From Pseudomonadota bacterium (GTDB lineage: Bacteria; Myxococcota_A; UBA796; UBA9615), in the NCBI GenBank assembly GCA_024229515.1, contig JAAESI010000038.1, forward strand, positions 1-64,000: a stretch of 64,000 bases of DNA. Reading direction: 5' to 3'. The notes beneath the pieces were generated by a model that searched no databases, was not told where the DNA came from, and was given only the letters and a program-made list of their open reading frames with translations. This document shows, one piece after another, positions 8,132 to 16,487 of the stretch. Each line of letters begins with the position of its first letter. The first letter of the stretch is position 1. Both the position numbers and the translations under genes were made by a program.

Positions 8132-9205
8132 GTGGAGCCCGTTGCCCCCCCCGAGCCTGTTTCCCGCGCGGTCATCCTCAAGCGGGTGGCGTGGACCCTG
8201 CCGATCGCCGCGTTGGCGTTCTGGGTGGCGTTCCGAGGCGTGCACGCCGGCGGTTTGTGGGACGCGATCAAGGGGATGGACCCCCGGTACGTGCTCCTGT
8301 CGCTGCCGCTGATGGTCGCCAACATCGGCTTCCGGCTGGTGCGCTGGGGGCTGATCGTGCGCGGCTACGACGCGGACTTCGACGCCGCTCGGCTGGGTCG
8401 GATCGGGGCCATCGGGTTCATGGCGATCGACGTGTTCCCCGCGCGGCTGGGCGAGTTCGTTCGGCCGGTGCTGCTGCGCCGGGCGGGGGTCCCGTTCGGC
8501 GTCGGCATGGCTTCGATCGTGCTGGAGCGGCTGCTGGACGTGGCGATCCTCGCGGGTCTGCTGATCGCGGTCCTGACGGTCGGCGACCTGCCGGATCTGA
8601 CCGTGACGTTGTTCGGGCGCACCCTCGACCTCGCGCAGGAGGGACGGGTCGCGCTGTTGATCCTGATGGCCACCCTGGGGATCCCGGCCGGCGCGCTCCT
8701 GCTGGCGGGAGACCGAGGCGTCGCCATCGCGGAGAAGCTCGCTCGATTCCTCCCCCACAAGATCGCGGACCTCGCGTTGGGGCTGATGCGGGCGTTCGTC
8801 GAAGGGTTGCGCACCATGGGTGTGGCGGCGGCGGGGGCCGGCACGGTGCTGACGATCCTGACCTGGGTGGTCAACGTCGGCGTGCTGTGGTGCCTCGCGT
8901 CGGCGGTGGGCGTCCAGTTCTCGGCGATGGACGCGACCGTGGTGACGATCGTGGTGTCGATCTGCCTGCTCCTGCCGAGCCCCGCGGGAGGCCTCGGGGT
9001 GTTCGAGGCGGGCGGGGTCGCGGGCATGCTCCTGTACATCTCGAACCACGACACCGCGGCGGCGTTCGCGGTCACGCTCCACGCCGTGCACGTCGGCATG
9101 ATCATGGTCCCCGGCGTGCTGCTGCTCCCCTACGAGGGGATCCGATTCAGCGAGTTGTGGACGCTCCCGGGCGGGTCGTCCGAGCCCGCCGACGGCGGGG
9201 ACTGA
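8132..9205 (+). CDS. LPG-synthase-like integral membrane protein (UPF0104/AglD type)
   Basis: The 357-residue protein has about eight predicted membrane segments and the ARLGEFVRP signature seen in the lysylphosphatidylglycerol synthase transmembrane family (YbhN/AglD/MprF flippase domain). A PSPAGGLGVFE motif near residue 288 is also typical. The family is linked to flipping or synthesis of modified lipids and to glycolipid pathways. The start is GTG; a 31-bp gap separates it from the divergent FAD gene, so both promoters must lie close together. Its 3' end overlaps the antisense MYXO-CTERM-like small ORF. Confidence 0.85.
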   Translation: MEPVAPPEPVSRAVILKRVAWTLPIAALAFWVAFRGVHAGGLWDAIKGMDPRYVLLSLPLMVANIGFRLVRWGLIVRGYDADFDAARLGRIGAIGFMAIDVFPARLGEFVRPVLLRRAGVPFGVGMASIVLERLLDVAILAGLLIAVLTVGDLPDLTVTLFGRTLDLAQEGRVALLILMATLGIPAGALLLAGDRGVAIAEKLARFLPHKIADLALGLMRAFVEGLRTMGVAAAGAGTVLTILTWVVNVGVLWCLASAVGVQFSAMDATVVTIVVSICLLLPSPAGGLGVFEAGGVAGMLLYISNHDTAAAFAVTLHAVHVGMIMVPGVLLLPYEGIRFSELWTLPGGSSEPADGGD

Positions 9206-9365
9206 GCGCGGCCAGGAGCAGGAGCGCGAGGCCGGAGCCGGTGCTCGGAGCGGTGGCGCACGAGCAGTCGGGGGTGTCCTGTTCGAAGGGCGGAGGCTCG
9301 GGGCAGTCTTCGTCCGCGTCGGGGTGGGTGGCGGCGTTGGACGTCGCGGGGCGTGTGATTCGCAT
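9147..9365 (-). CDS. Small ORF with MYXO-CTERM-like tail, possibly a gene remnant
   Basis: This is a 72-codon frame. After an acidic/proline-rich start it shows a Cys pair (DCSCATAP), a hydrophobic stretch (GSGLALLLLAALSP) and an RRRR cluster, the arrangement of the MYXO-CTERM surface-sorting signal. Unlike normal MYXO-CTERM proteins the frame continues about 13 residues past the arginines, and only about 36 residues precede the Cys pair. It overlaps the opposite gene's 3' end by 59 bp and abuts a tandem repeat array. A decayed C-terminus of a former surface protein is as likely as a functional small gene. Confidence 0.4.
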   Translation of the reverse strand: MRITRPATSNAATHPDADEDCPEPPPFEQDTPDCSCATAPSTGSGLALLLLAALSPRRRRARTTRPGASTTR

Positions 9366-9390
9366 CTGAGGCCAAACGGGGGGGACGCGG

Positions 9391-9568
9391 TCGCGGCGAG
9401 GGTCCCTTCCCGCGCACCCTTCCGGGGCGCCCATGACCACCCTCGCGGCGAGGGTCCCTTCAGGCGCACCCTTCCGGGGCGCCCATGACCACCCTCGCGG
9501 CGAGGGTCCCTTCCCGCGCACCCTTCCGGGGCGCTCAGGACCACCCTCGCGGCGAGGGTCCTTCCAGG
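9391..9568. repeat. 52-bp tandem repeat, about 3.5 copies
   Basis: TCGCGGCGAGGGTCC begins at 9391, 9443, 9495 and 9547, an exact 52-bp period. Copies are near identical, with changes such as CCCGCG to CAGGCG in the second unit. From the second copy on, each unit carries a perfect short hairpin (ACCCTCG, CGG loop, CGAGGGT). The array is bordered by an imperfect direct repeat AGGCYAAACGGGG (9369-9381 and 9566-9578). With the small ORF on its left, it fills the gap between convergent genes. Confidence 0.85.
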
Positions 9569-11167
9569 CTAAACGGGGACGTCACTCCAGAGCGCGGCGC
9601 AGCCGGCGGCGGCGGCGGTGCGGGCGGCTTCCTCCAGGGTCGCGACGATGGGCTCGCCGTGGAGGTTGAGGCTGGTGTTCACGAGCACCGGCTCGTCCAG
9701 GGACAGCAAGAAGCGGTGCAGCGCCGGGTCGTCGACTTCGCGAAGGACCTGCGCGCGGGCGGTGCCGTCGGCGTGCACGGCGGCGGGGGCGGCGCGGCGG
9801 AGGGCGTCGGTCGCGGGCAGGGCGACGGTCATGAACGCCGTCATCGGGGCGGCCGTCTCGTCCCATCCTTCGAGGTAGGTGGGCGCTGCCTCGACCGGGA
9901 GGATCGGACCGAACGGCATGACCGGGTCGCGGCCGAGGGCGGCGTTGAGGGCGGCTCCCCGGGCGGGATCATCGGGGAGGAACAGCAGCGACCGAGCTCC
10001 CAGGGCGCGGGGGCCGAACTCCATGCGGCCGACGCAGCGGGCGACGACGCCGCCGTCCTCCAGGGCGCGCCGAATGGGGCCGACGTCGGGGGCTGCCTGA
10101 GCGGCGACGTCCTCGGTCGCGGGGCCCAGGCAGGCATCGGGGGTGGGCTGCGGTTCGATCCCGAGGAGGGCGGCGGCCGCGGCGGCGGCGCCCGCGCACA
10201 GGCCCGCGTCGCCCATGGCGGGGGTCACGAACACCGGGACGCCGGGCACGGCGGCGGCGACGGCGCGGTTGATGGCGACGTTGGCAAAGAGCCCCCCGGC
10301 GAGGGCGAGGGCGGTGCCTCCGTGCGCGGCATGGGCCTCGCCCACGATGTCCGCGACCCACCCCTCGGCGGCGTGTTGCAGGGCCGCGGCGATGTCTTCG
10401 GGCGGTTCGTGGCGTACGGCTCGGATGAAGGCGGCGGGCGACAGGCCGGGCCCCGCGAAGGCGGCGCGGGCCACCGGGACGAGGCGCTCGGGGTCTCCGG
10501 CGGCGGCGCGGGCGACGACCTTGCCTTCGTCGCCTTCGGCGTAGCCCAGGTGCTGAGCGAGCGCGCCAAACAAGAGCGCCGGGCCGGCGGGGGCAGGGAG
10601 GGCGGTCAGGCGGTCGAGGTTGCGCCCGCGGCGCCGGCTGACGGTCCCCGCGAGGCCGTCGCCGAAGGCGTCCAGGGTCACCACGAGGGCGTCGGCCCAT
10701 CGTTCGTCGACCCCGACCGCGGCGCTCCAGGCGTGGGCCAGGTGGTGGTCGATGACGATGAGGGGGACGTTTACGCCGACGGCGGACAGGCGGCGCCGAA
10801 CGAGGGCCACGGACGCGGTCCCTTCGACCGTGGCGAGCAGGTCGTGGCGGGCGATGGCGTTGCTGTAGGCGCCGGCCGCGCGCGCTGCCCACGACAGCGG
10901 ACCGCGGCCTCCCCGCCCGGTGCGGTACCGGCGGTCGAGCAGCCGGAAGGGGAGCCGCCCCGCTTGCTCCGCGAGGGCCGCGTGCTCGACCGTCCAGCCA
11001 CGGGCCGCGGCGAACCGCAGCGCCGCTTCGATCGACCGCCGGGGGAACCCGCACTGGTGCTTGCGGCGGGTGAGCCGCTCTTCGCTCACGGCGAACTGCA
11101 GCACGCCCGCGTGATCGAGCAACGCCGCCCCCGCGTCGTGCCCGTCGCAGATGCCGAGGATCGTCAC
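9569..11167 (-). CDS. NodU/TobZ-family carbamoyltransferase (second of pair)
   Basis: This is a 532-residue enzyme of the O-carbamoyltransferase family, which uses carbamoyl phosphate and ATP to carbamoylate sugars or antibiotics. Visible family motifs are GICDGHDAGAA at the N-terminus, SEERLTRRKH, the metal-binding HHLAHA in a Kae1-like domain, LAGGLFANVAINR, FGPRALGARS, DGTARAQVL and VNTSLNLHGEPIV. The GTG start gives a 4-bp overlap (GTGA) with the preceding carbamoyltransferase gene; the much longer open frame upstream is the shadow of that gene. Last gene of a seven-gene operon. The stop codon lies in the right border repeat of the 52-bp array. Confidence 0.88.
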   Translation of the reverse strand: MTILGICDGHDAGAALLDHAGVLQFAVSEERLTRRKHQCGFPRRSIEAALRFAAARGWTVEHAALAEQAGRLPFRLLDRRYRTGRGGRGPLSWAARAAGAYSNAIARHDLLATVEGTASVALVRRRLSAVGVNVPLIVIDHHLAHAWSAAVGVDERWADALVVTLDAFGDGLAGTVSRRRGRNLDRLTALPAPAGPALLFGALAQHLGYAEGDEGKVVARAAAGDPERLVPVARAAFAGPGLSPAAFIRAVRHEPPEDIAAALQHAAEGWVADIVGEAHAAHGGTALALAGGLFANVAINRAVAAAVPGVPVFVTPAMGDAGLCAGAAAAAAALLGIEPQPTPDACLGPATEDVAAQAAPDVGPIRRALEDGGVVARCVGRMEFGPRALGARSLLFLPDDPARGAALNAALGRDPVMPFGPILPVEAAPTYLEGWDETAAPMTAFMTVALPATDALRRAAPAAVHADGTARAQVLREVDDPALHRFLLSLDEPVLVNTSLNLHGEPIVATLEEAARTAAAAGCAALWSDVPV

Positions 11168-12903
11168 GTCGCGGACCGTCGGAGCAGGAAGGGACCCAGC
11201 ACGAGGCCGTCCAGGCGTGCGCCCTGGAACGTGCGGATCGCTTCGATCGGCGAGCACACGATCGGCTCGCCGTGGCGGTTGAAGCTGGTGTTCACCAACG
11301 AGGGGATGCGGGTCCGCTTCTCGAACGCCGCGAGGATGGCGTACATCCCCGGGTTGTCGGCTTTGCGCAGCACCTGGGGCCGCGCCGTGCCGTCGACGTG
11401 CACGACGCCGGCGTGGGCCGCATGGGCCGCTTCCTTCACCGGCAGCGCGATCGTCATGAACGGCACGCACGCCTTGGCCGACTCGAGCCCCTCGTACAGC
11501 CCCCGGGCGGCTCGGGAAAGGGTGATGGGCGCGAACGGCATGTACTCGCTGCGGTCCAGCCGAGCGTTCAGCCACTCGTTCACCGACAGGTCGTCGGGGC
11601 GGACGAGGATCGACCGGTTGCCCAGGGCCCGCGGGCCGTACTCCATGGCGCCATCGAAGCGCGCGACGGCCCCGCCTTCGACCAGCAGGTCGGCGACGGC
11701 ATCCGCCAGCTTCGCCGGTCGTTCCGCTTCGACCCCCGCCTCTTCGATCGCCGCCGCGCAGGCTGCCTCGGTCCACGACGGACCCAGGTAGACGTGCTCC
11801 AGGGGGCGAGGCTCCAGGCTCCCCTGGCTCCGCGCGAGGGCCAGCAGGGCGGCGCCCAGGCCGATGCCCTGATCCGACATCGCGGGGTGCACCCAGACGC
11901 CCTCGACCTCCGGCAGGGCTGCCAACTTCCGGTTCAGGGCGACGTTGGCGAACACCCCTCCGGCGAGGGCGATGTGGCCCGAGCCGGTGGTTCGGATGGC
12001 CTCCTGGACGAACGGGATGAGGGTGTCCTCGAGGCACCGCTGGGCGCCGGCGGCGAGGTCTTCCCGGGAGTAGCTCCGCAGCTTCTGCACGTCCGGGGCG
12101 CCGGCCCGTCGACCTGCCGTGGGGGGACCCTGGAAGCCGCGTCGGTCCGACCGGATCGACAGCCGCGCCCGCAGCAGCTCCATCGCCGCCTGGGGGTTCC
12201 CGCGCGCCGCCAGGCCCGTGACCTTGCCCGCGTTCATCGGGTCGATCCCCAGGATCGATGCGGCCTCGCCGTAGAACTGGCCGGGGCTGTGCCACGCCCC
12301 CACGGACCACAGCGCCTCGATCCGCCCCCCGCGGCCGTGCCAAGCACTGGCGCACTCGCCGTCGCCGAGGTTGTCGCAGGTGACGACCGTCGCCTCGGGC
12401 CACGGTCCAACGAAGTACGCCGACGCCGCATGGGCCGCGTGGTGGCCGATCAGCTCGGCGCTGCGTCCGAACAGCGCCTCCAACCGCTGGCTGCTCACCT
12501 TGGTCACTGCGCGCCGGAGCAGCCCGCTGCGGAACAACGCCTCGTGCCACAGCAGGTGCGCGGTCTGGACCGGCGCGAGGAAGTCGCGGGAGCCGGTGGG
12601 CATCTGCTCGCCGAGCATGCGGGGGAGGGGGTGCAGCGGGTTGGCGGCGACGATGCGCACGCTTCGATCGAGCCCCCGGACGAACGCCGGTTGGCCGCTG
12701 TCGGCGTCGGCGCGCCCGGGAACGCTTCCCGCGAGGGCCCCGGACCGCTCCAGCCAGCCGATCGAGCGCGCGGGGAAGCCCGCCTGGTACTTCGTGCGGC
12801 TCAGCCGCTCTTCCGCCACGGCCGCGAGCACGCGACCGTCCGGGGCGATGGCGGCGGCGTTGCTGTTGGTGTCCTCGTGCAGGCCCAGGATCGCGGCCGT
12901 CAT
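11164..12903 (-). CDS. NodU/TobZ-family carbamoyltransferase (first of pair)
   Basis: The 579-residue protein has the same family motifs as its downstream neighbour: ILGLHEDTNSNAAA, AEERLSRTKYQ, HHAAHAASAY, LAGGVFANVALNRK, EYGPRALGNRSIL, DGTARPQVL and VNTSFNRHGEPIV. Expected reaction: transfer of the carbamoyl group from carbamoyl phosphate, through carbamoyl-adenylate, to a hydroxyl. The two tandem copies are well diverged, so they probably act on different positions or substrates rather than being a recent duplication. Its start overlaps the small membrane protein gene's stop by 4 bp and its stop overlaps the next start by 4 bp. Confidence 0.9.
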   Translation of the reverse strand: MTAAILGLHEDTNSNAAAIAPDGRVLAAVAEERLSRTKYQAGFPARSIGWLERSGALAGSVPGRADADSGQPAFVRGLDRSVRIVAANPLHPLPRMLGEQMPTGSRDFLAPVQTAHLLWHEALFRSGLLRRAVTKVSSQRLEALFGRSAELIGHHAAHAASAYFVGPWPEATVVTCDNLGDGECASAWHGRGGRIEALWSVGAWHSPGQFYGEAASILGIDPMNAGKVTGLAARGNPQAAMELLRARLSIRSDRRGFQGPPTAGRRAGAPDVQKLRSYSREDLAAGAQRCLEDTLIPFVQEAIRTTGSGHIALAGGVFANVALNRKLAALPEVEGVWVHPAMSDQGIGLGAALLALARSQGSLEPRPLEHVYLGPSWTEAACAAAIEEAGVEAERPAKLADAVADLLVEGGAVARFDGAMEYGPRALGNRSILVRPDDLSVNEWLNARLDRSEYMPFAPITLSRAARGLYEGLESAKACVPFMTIALPVKEAAHAAHAGVVHVDGTARPQVLRKADNPGMYAILAAFEKRTRIPSLVNTSFNRHGEPIVCSPIEAIRTFQGARLDGLVLGPFLLRRSAT

Positions 12904-13175
12904 TGGGAGGACTCCGGCCCTTCCCGTCGGCTCAGCGCGAACAGCAGCCCCCCGGAGACGACCACGCCGAGCACCAGCAGCAGCGGCATCGTCACGCTCG
13001 TCCCCAGCGCCATCGCGATGAGGAACGCGGGGATCGGAACGGCCAGGAGCCCGACGCCGAGGCCGACGGTGATGCGCCAGAGCGGGTCGCCGTCGTCCAG
13101 CAACTGCACGGTGAGCACGCCGGGGACGACGATGGCGATGAGGAGGCCGATCAGGCCGGTGATCGCGGTGATCAT
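12900..13175 (-). CDS. Small integral membrane protein
   Basis: The 91-residue protein is almost entirely hydrophobic, with three likely membrane helices (residues ~3-22, 34-55 and 61-80) and a short charged tail (SRREGPESSQ). Both ends overlap neighbours by 4 bp, between the radical SAM gene upstream and the first carbamoyltransferase gene downstream. This strongly supports that it is real and part of the operon. No family was recognised; a membrane anchor or transport partner is possible. Confidence 0.75.
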   Translation of the reverse strand: MITAITGLIGLLIAIVVPGVLTVQLLDDGDPLWRITVGLGVGLLAVPIPAFLIAMALGTSVTMPLLLVLGVVVSGGLLFALSRREGPESSQ

Positions 13176-14236
13176 GGCCGGAAGCTCCGGACCAGGGCCC
13201 GCCCCGAGTCGACGGGGGCCGACATCAGCGACGGGAACGCCTCGCAGGGTGCCCAGCAGCCGACGCAGCGGCTAGCTGCCACCTCCGCGCGGGCCTCGAC
13301 CGTGGCGTCGAAGACGGCCGCCAGCGAGTAGTCGAGCTCCCGGAGCGAAGCCAGGGGCCGATCCTCGGTGATGCAGGGGTAGATGACGCCGTGCGGATCG
13401 ACGAACACGGACGCCGACAGCGCGCCGCACTCGACCGGAGAGGTGCCCGTGGCGAGGTAGTCCGGCACCAGCTCCCGGAAGGCCCGCTCCAGCAGCGCCG
13501 TGGGCTGCAGCGACGGCCCCAGCCGCGCCTGGAACCGCGCCAGCTCCTCGCTCACGAGGTCCCAGTCGGGGAGCTCCATGTCGGCGTTGTCGTAGTAGTG
13601 GGCCGACCGGTGGGCGAGGTTGAAGTGCATCTCGCCGGGATCCAGGTGGCCGTGCAGGGCCGATCGTGCCGCCTCGAAGCAGGCCTCCGCCGAGCCCGCG
13701 TTCTCCGCCGTCAGCGTCATCCCGAGGACCGGCCGCACCCCCGGCAGCTGCCGCAGCCGGTTGAAGGTCTCCATCGCCCGCTCCCACGCGCCGGCGGAGC
13801 CCCGGATCTCGTCGTGCAGGGTCGGGGGACCGTCCAGCGAGACGGTCAGGATCAGCTGAGGAGGCCGGTGGGCGAGCGCCGCCTCCGCGGCCGCGACCGC
13901 CCGATCGCCGAGCGCGCCGTTGGTGGGGAAGTGCAGCAGGACCAGCCGCGGGAGCATCTCCGTGGCCGCCTTCACGATCTCGGGGAAGTCGTTGCGGGTG
14001 GTCGGCTCACCGCCGGTGAGGTCGAGCCACCGGATCTGCGGGTTCTGCTCGAAGAACCGCCGGATCTCCTTGATGCCCATCTCCCCGCTGGGGGTGCGGC
14101 GCCAGATCCCGCAGTGGCGGCAGCTGTGGTTGCAGAGGTACGTGACCGCCCAGGTCACCTTCCACGGCGCGGCCGGGCGGCGGACCGAGCTGTTCAGCAT
14201 GGCGCCCGCCAGGGACGCGTAGCGCCGCAGCTTCAT
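13172..14236 (-). CDS. Radical SAM protein, SPASM-like C-terminus
   Basis: The 354-residue protein has the radical SAM cluster motif CNHSCRHC (Cys35, Cys39, Cys42) followed by LTGGEPTTR, the usual GGE SAM-binding motif. The C-terminal region has further cysteines (VECGALSAS, IYPCITED, SRCVGCWAPCE), resembling a SPASM or twitch domain that binds an auxiliary [4Fe-4S] cluster. Such enzymes act in peptide modification or in cofactor and sugar metabolism. It sits in an operon with glycosyltransferases and carbamoyltransferases, overlapping both neighbours by 4 bp. Substrate unknown. Confidence 0.88.
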   Translation of the reverse strand: MKLRRYASLAGAMLNSSVRRPAAPWKVTWAVTYLCNHSCRHCGIWRRTPSGEMGIKEIRRFFEQNPQIRWLDLTGGEPTTRNDFPEIVKAATEMLPRLVLLHFPTNGALGDRAVAAAEAALAHRPPQLILTVSLDGPPTLHDEIRGSAGAWERAMETFNRLRQLPGVRPVLGMTLTAENAGSAEACFEAARSALHGHLDPGEMHFNLAHRSAHYYDNADMELPDWDLVSEELARFQARLGPSLQPTALLERAFRELVPDYLATGTSPVECGALSASVFVDPHGVIYPCITEDRPLASLRELDYSLAAVFDATVEARAEVAASRCVGCWAPCEAFPSLMSAPVDSGRALVRSFRP

Positions 14237-15795
14237 GGCGTCCCCCCGGGCTCGACCGTGACGTCGTCACGCTCGCCGCCGTAGATGTAGTACCAAACCG
14301 CGAGGAGCCGCAGCTCGCGGTCGCCCAGCTCCGAGCCGAGCCGGCCGAGGCCGTCGGTCCAGGAGGGCTCCCGCTCCCAGTAGCGGTTGGGGAGCAGGTT
14401 GCCGCGCCCGAACCGCGTGCGTTCGATCGCGATCTCTTCCGGCGTCTCGACCGTGTGGAAGAACTCCCAGTCGCGCCGCAGATCGTCGGTCAGCAGCTCG
14501 ATCCCGGAACCGTTGGCCGCAGCACCCGGGAAGCGCGTGTACCAGCGGTCGTCCAGGGGAACGTCGACGCTCCCCAGGGAGCGGCAGCCGACCACGAGCA
14601 GCACCACCAGCCCGGCGCCGATCAGGAGCGGGCGCGCCTTCTTGGCCTGGGCCGCCTCGACGAGGACCTCGAGCCCCGCCGCCGCCGCCAGCCCCAGGGC
14701 CGGGTACGTCAGCAGCGCGTAGGTCATCTTCAGCTCGTCCCAGTTCTCGTGCGGCAGCAGCAGCAGGAACGTGGGGATGCCCCAGCCGAGCATGAGCAGG
14801 CCGTGAGACCGCCGCTCGGGGTCCGTCACCAGCGACCACGCCCCCATTCCTGCCGCCGCGATCAGCACCGCGCCCCACGTCAGGAGGAACTGCGCGGGCA
14901 CCAGCAGGAACACCGGCAGGGGGAAGTGCGGGGTGCGCACGACCTCGGTGTGGAACGGCCAGTTCAGGAGCCCGTTGAACTCGAAGGTGGTGCCCAGGAA
15001 TCGGTGCGGGAACGTGGGGCGGAAGCCCTGGAACTCCGCGTACTGGGAGCTGTGCATCAGCGGGTTGCCGAGGGCGTAGCTGTTCCACACCAGCGTCGGG
15101 AACACGGCGATGGCGGCCGTCGCGCACCCCACCGCGAGGCGCTTCCAGCGGCCCTCCTTCGTCGCCCCCAGCCCCCACAGGAAGGCCGGCGTCGCGACCA
15201 CCGCCTCGGGTCGGATGTTGCCGATCGCGCCGAAGAGCAGCCCCGCCACGATCGCCGGGCCCAGGGCGGTCGAGTGGGTCCGGAGCAGGCGGGCCAGCAC
15301 CGCGCACAGCAGGACGCCGCCCACGAGCGCGAACTGGTTCGGGTTCAGCCGGTTCACCGCCAACGTGTACGGGTTCAGCGCGATCACGAGGCCGACCGCC
15401 AGCGCCGGCCAGCGGGGTCCGAAGACCTCCCGGCCGAAGAGGTACCCGCCCAGCATCACGAGCCCCGAGCAGAGCGCGAACAGCAGCCGGAAGCCCGCCT
15501 TGCCGAAGAGCACGAACTCGGGCGCCGACGTCATGCCGGCGCCCAGCCGCTGGTCTTTGGTGATGATCCCGAAGGTGTCGGGATCGACGAGGTCGTCCGG
15601 CAGCGCCCCCTGAAGCTCGTACTCCACGAGGTGGGTGCCGTCGCGGAGCACGAAGTCGATGCCGTGGCCGGCCACGTGCATCGCCGGCGCGGTGATGTAG
15701 GTGTCCCAGTACCCCTCGGCGGGCCCCTCGAACCGGCAGAGGCCGATGACCGCGACGAGCACGGCGAGGATCAGGGCGGTGCGGTCGCTCCTCAC
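14233..15795 (-). CDS. Multi-pass membrane glycosyltransferase-like protein (GT39/GT83-like)
   Basis: The 520-residue protein has about ten membrane helices, a first-loop acidic region (EGYWDTYITAPA) and a periplasmic-looking C-terminal segment. This layout matches ArnT/PMT-type GT-C enzymes that transfer sugars from polyprenyl-phosphate donors. The RLNPNQFALVGG and HENWDELKMTYALLTYPAL segments resemble those families. It overlaps the GT2 gene upstream and the radical SAM gene downstream by 4 bp each. GT2 plus GT-C suggests assembly of a polyprenyl-linked sugar and its transfer across the membrane. The GT call is by topology and context, not by a confirmed catalytic motif. Confidence 0.75.
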   Translation of the reverse strand: MRSDRTALILAVLVAVIGLCRFEGPAEGYWDTYITAPAMHVAGHGIDFVLRDGTHLVEYELQGALPDDLVDPDTFGIITKDQRLGAGMTSAPEFVLFGKAGFRLLFALCSGLVMLGGYLFGREVFGPRWPALAVGLVIALNPYTLAVNRLNPNQFALVGGVLLCAVLARLLRTHSTALGPAIVAGLLFGAIGNIRPEAVVATPAFLWGLGATKEGRWKRLAVGCATAAIAVFPTLVWNSYALGNPLMHSSQYAEFQGFRPTFPHRFLGTTFEFNGLLNWPFHTEVVRTPHFPLPVFLLVPAQFLLTWGAVLIAAAGMGAWSLVTDPERRSHGLLMLGWGIPTFLLLLPHENWDELKMTYALLTYPALGLAAAAGLEVLVEAAQAKKARPLLIGAGLVVLLVVGCRSLGSVDVPLDDRWYTRFPGAAANGSGIELLTDDLRRDWEFFHTVETPEEIAIERTRFGRGNLLPNRYWEREPSWTDGLGRLGSELGDRELRLLAVWYYIYGGERDDVTVEPGGTP

Positions 15796-16487
15796 CGGAA
15801 GACAGGCCGTCCCACGACGATGGTGGCGAGGATGCGGACGCCGTTGCGGACGCGCCGGAAGTCGGTCGCGCCCTCTCCCCGGGCGTAGCGGGTGACGGGG
15901 ACCTCGACGATCCGGGCGCCCGCTCGAACCGCGTGCAGCATCATCTCGGTCTCGACCTCGTACTCCCGGCTGCGGAACCGGTCGGGGTTCAGGAGCCGCT
16001 TGCTGATCAGCCGGAAGCCGGCCTGCGAGTCGGTGATGCGAGCGCCGTGGCGCAGGTTCAGCAACTCGGTCATGAATCGGTTGCCGATGCGGTTGGGCAG
16101 CGAGATGGAGCCTCGCTCCAGGGTGCCCAACCAGCGGGAGCCGTTGACGAACTCACCGCCGTCCCGGGCCTCCGACACCAGGGTCGGGATGTCGGCCGGA
16201 TCGTCCTGGCCGTCCGCGTCGATGAAGAGCACGTGGGTCGCCTCGGGATCGACCTCCCGCAGCCCCGCCAGCAGCGCCGCGCCCTTGCCCCGGTTGGGGG
16301 TGAGGCGGACCACCCGGGCGCCCGCGGCCTCGGCTTCGGCGACCGTTCCGTCGGTGCTCCCGTCGTCGATCACGAGCAGCTCGAGGAGGTCCTCGCAGTG
16401 GTCGCGGACCCCCCGCACGGCGTCGCCGACGTTGCCCTCTTCGTTGTGCGCGGCGAGCACCGCGCTGATCCGCAGCGCCTCGGTCAT
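15792..16487 (-). CDS. Family 2 glycosyltransferase (polyprenyl-phosphate type)
   Basis: The 231-residue cytoplasmic enzyme has GT-A motifs: AAHNEEGNVG at the N-terminus, VIDDGSTDGT (nucleotide-sugar binding) and FIDADGQDDP (DXD metal site), followed by NGSRWLG and a late VPVTRYARGEG. The pattern resembles DPM1/ArnC/UndP-sugar synthases, which load a sugar onto a polyprenyl phosphate. I take the ATG at 16487 (MTEALRISA) because it makes a 4-bp overlap with the upstream stop. A longer start at 16556 would overlap that gene by 70 bases. Confidence 0.88.
   Translation of the reverse strand: MTEALRISAVLAAHNEEGNVGDAVRGVRDHCEDLLELLVIDDGSTDGTVAEAEAAGARVVRLTPNRGKGAALLAGLREVDPEATHVLFIDADGQDDPADIPTLVSEARDGGEFVNGSRWLGTLERGSISLPNRIGNRFMTELLNLRHGARITDSQAGFRLISKRLLNPDRFRSREYEVETEMMLHAVRAGARIVEVPVTRYARGEGATDFRRVRNGVRILATIVVGRPVFR

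Noticed and set aside
9391..9568. CRISPR array reading of the 52-bp repeats
   Set aside because: Units are directly tandem with no unique spacers and no cas genes nearby. The same applies to the 51-bp array at 40250.
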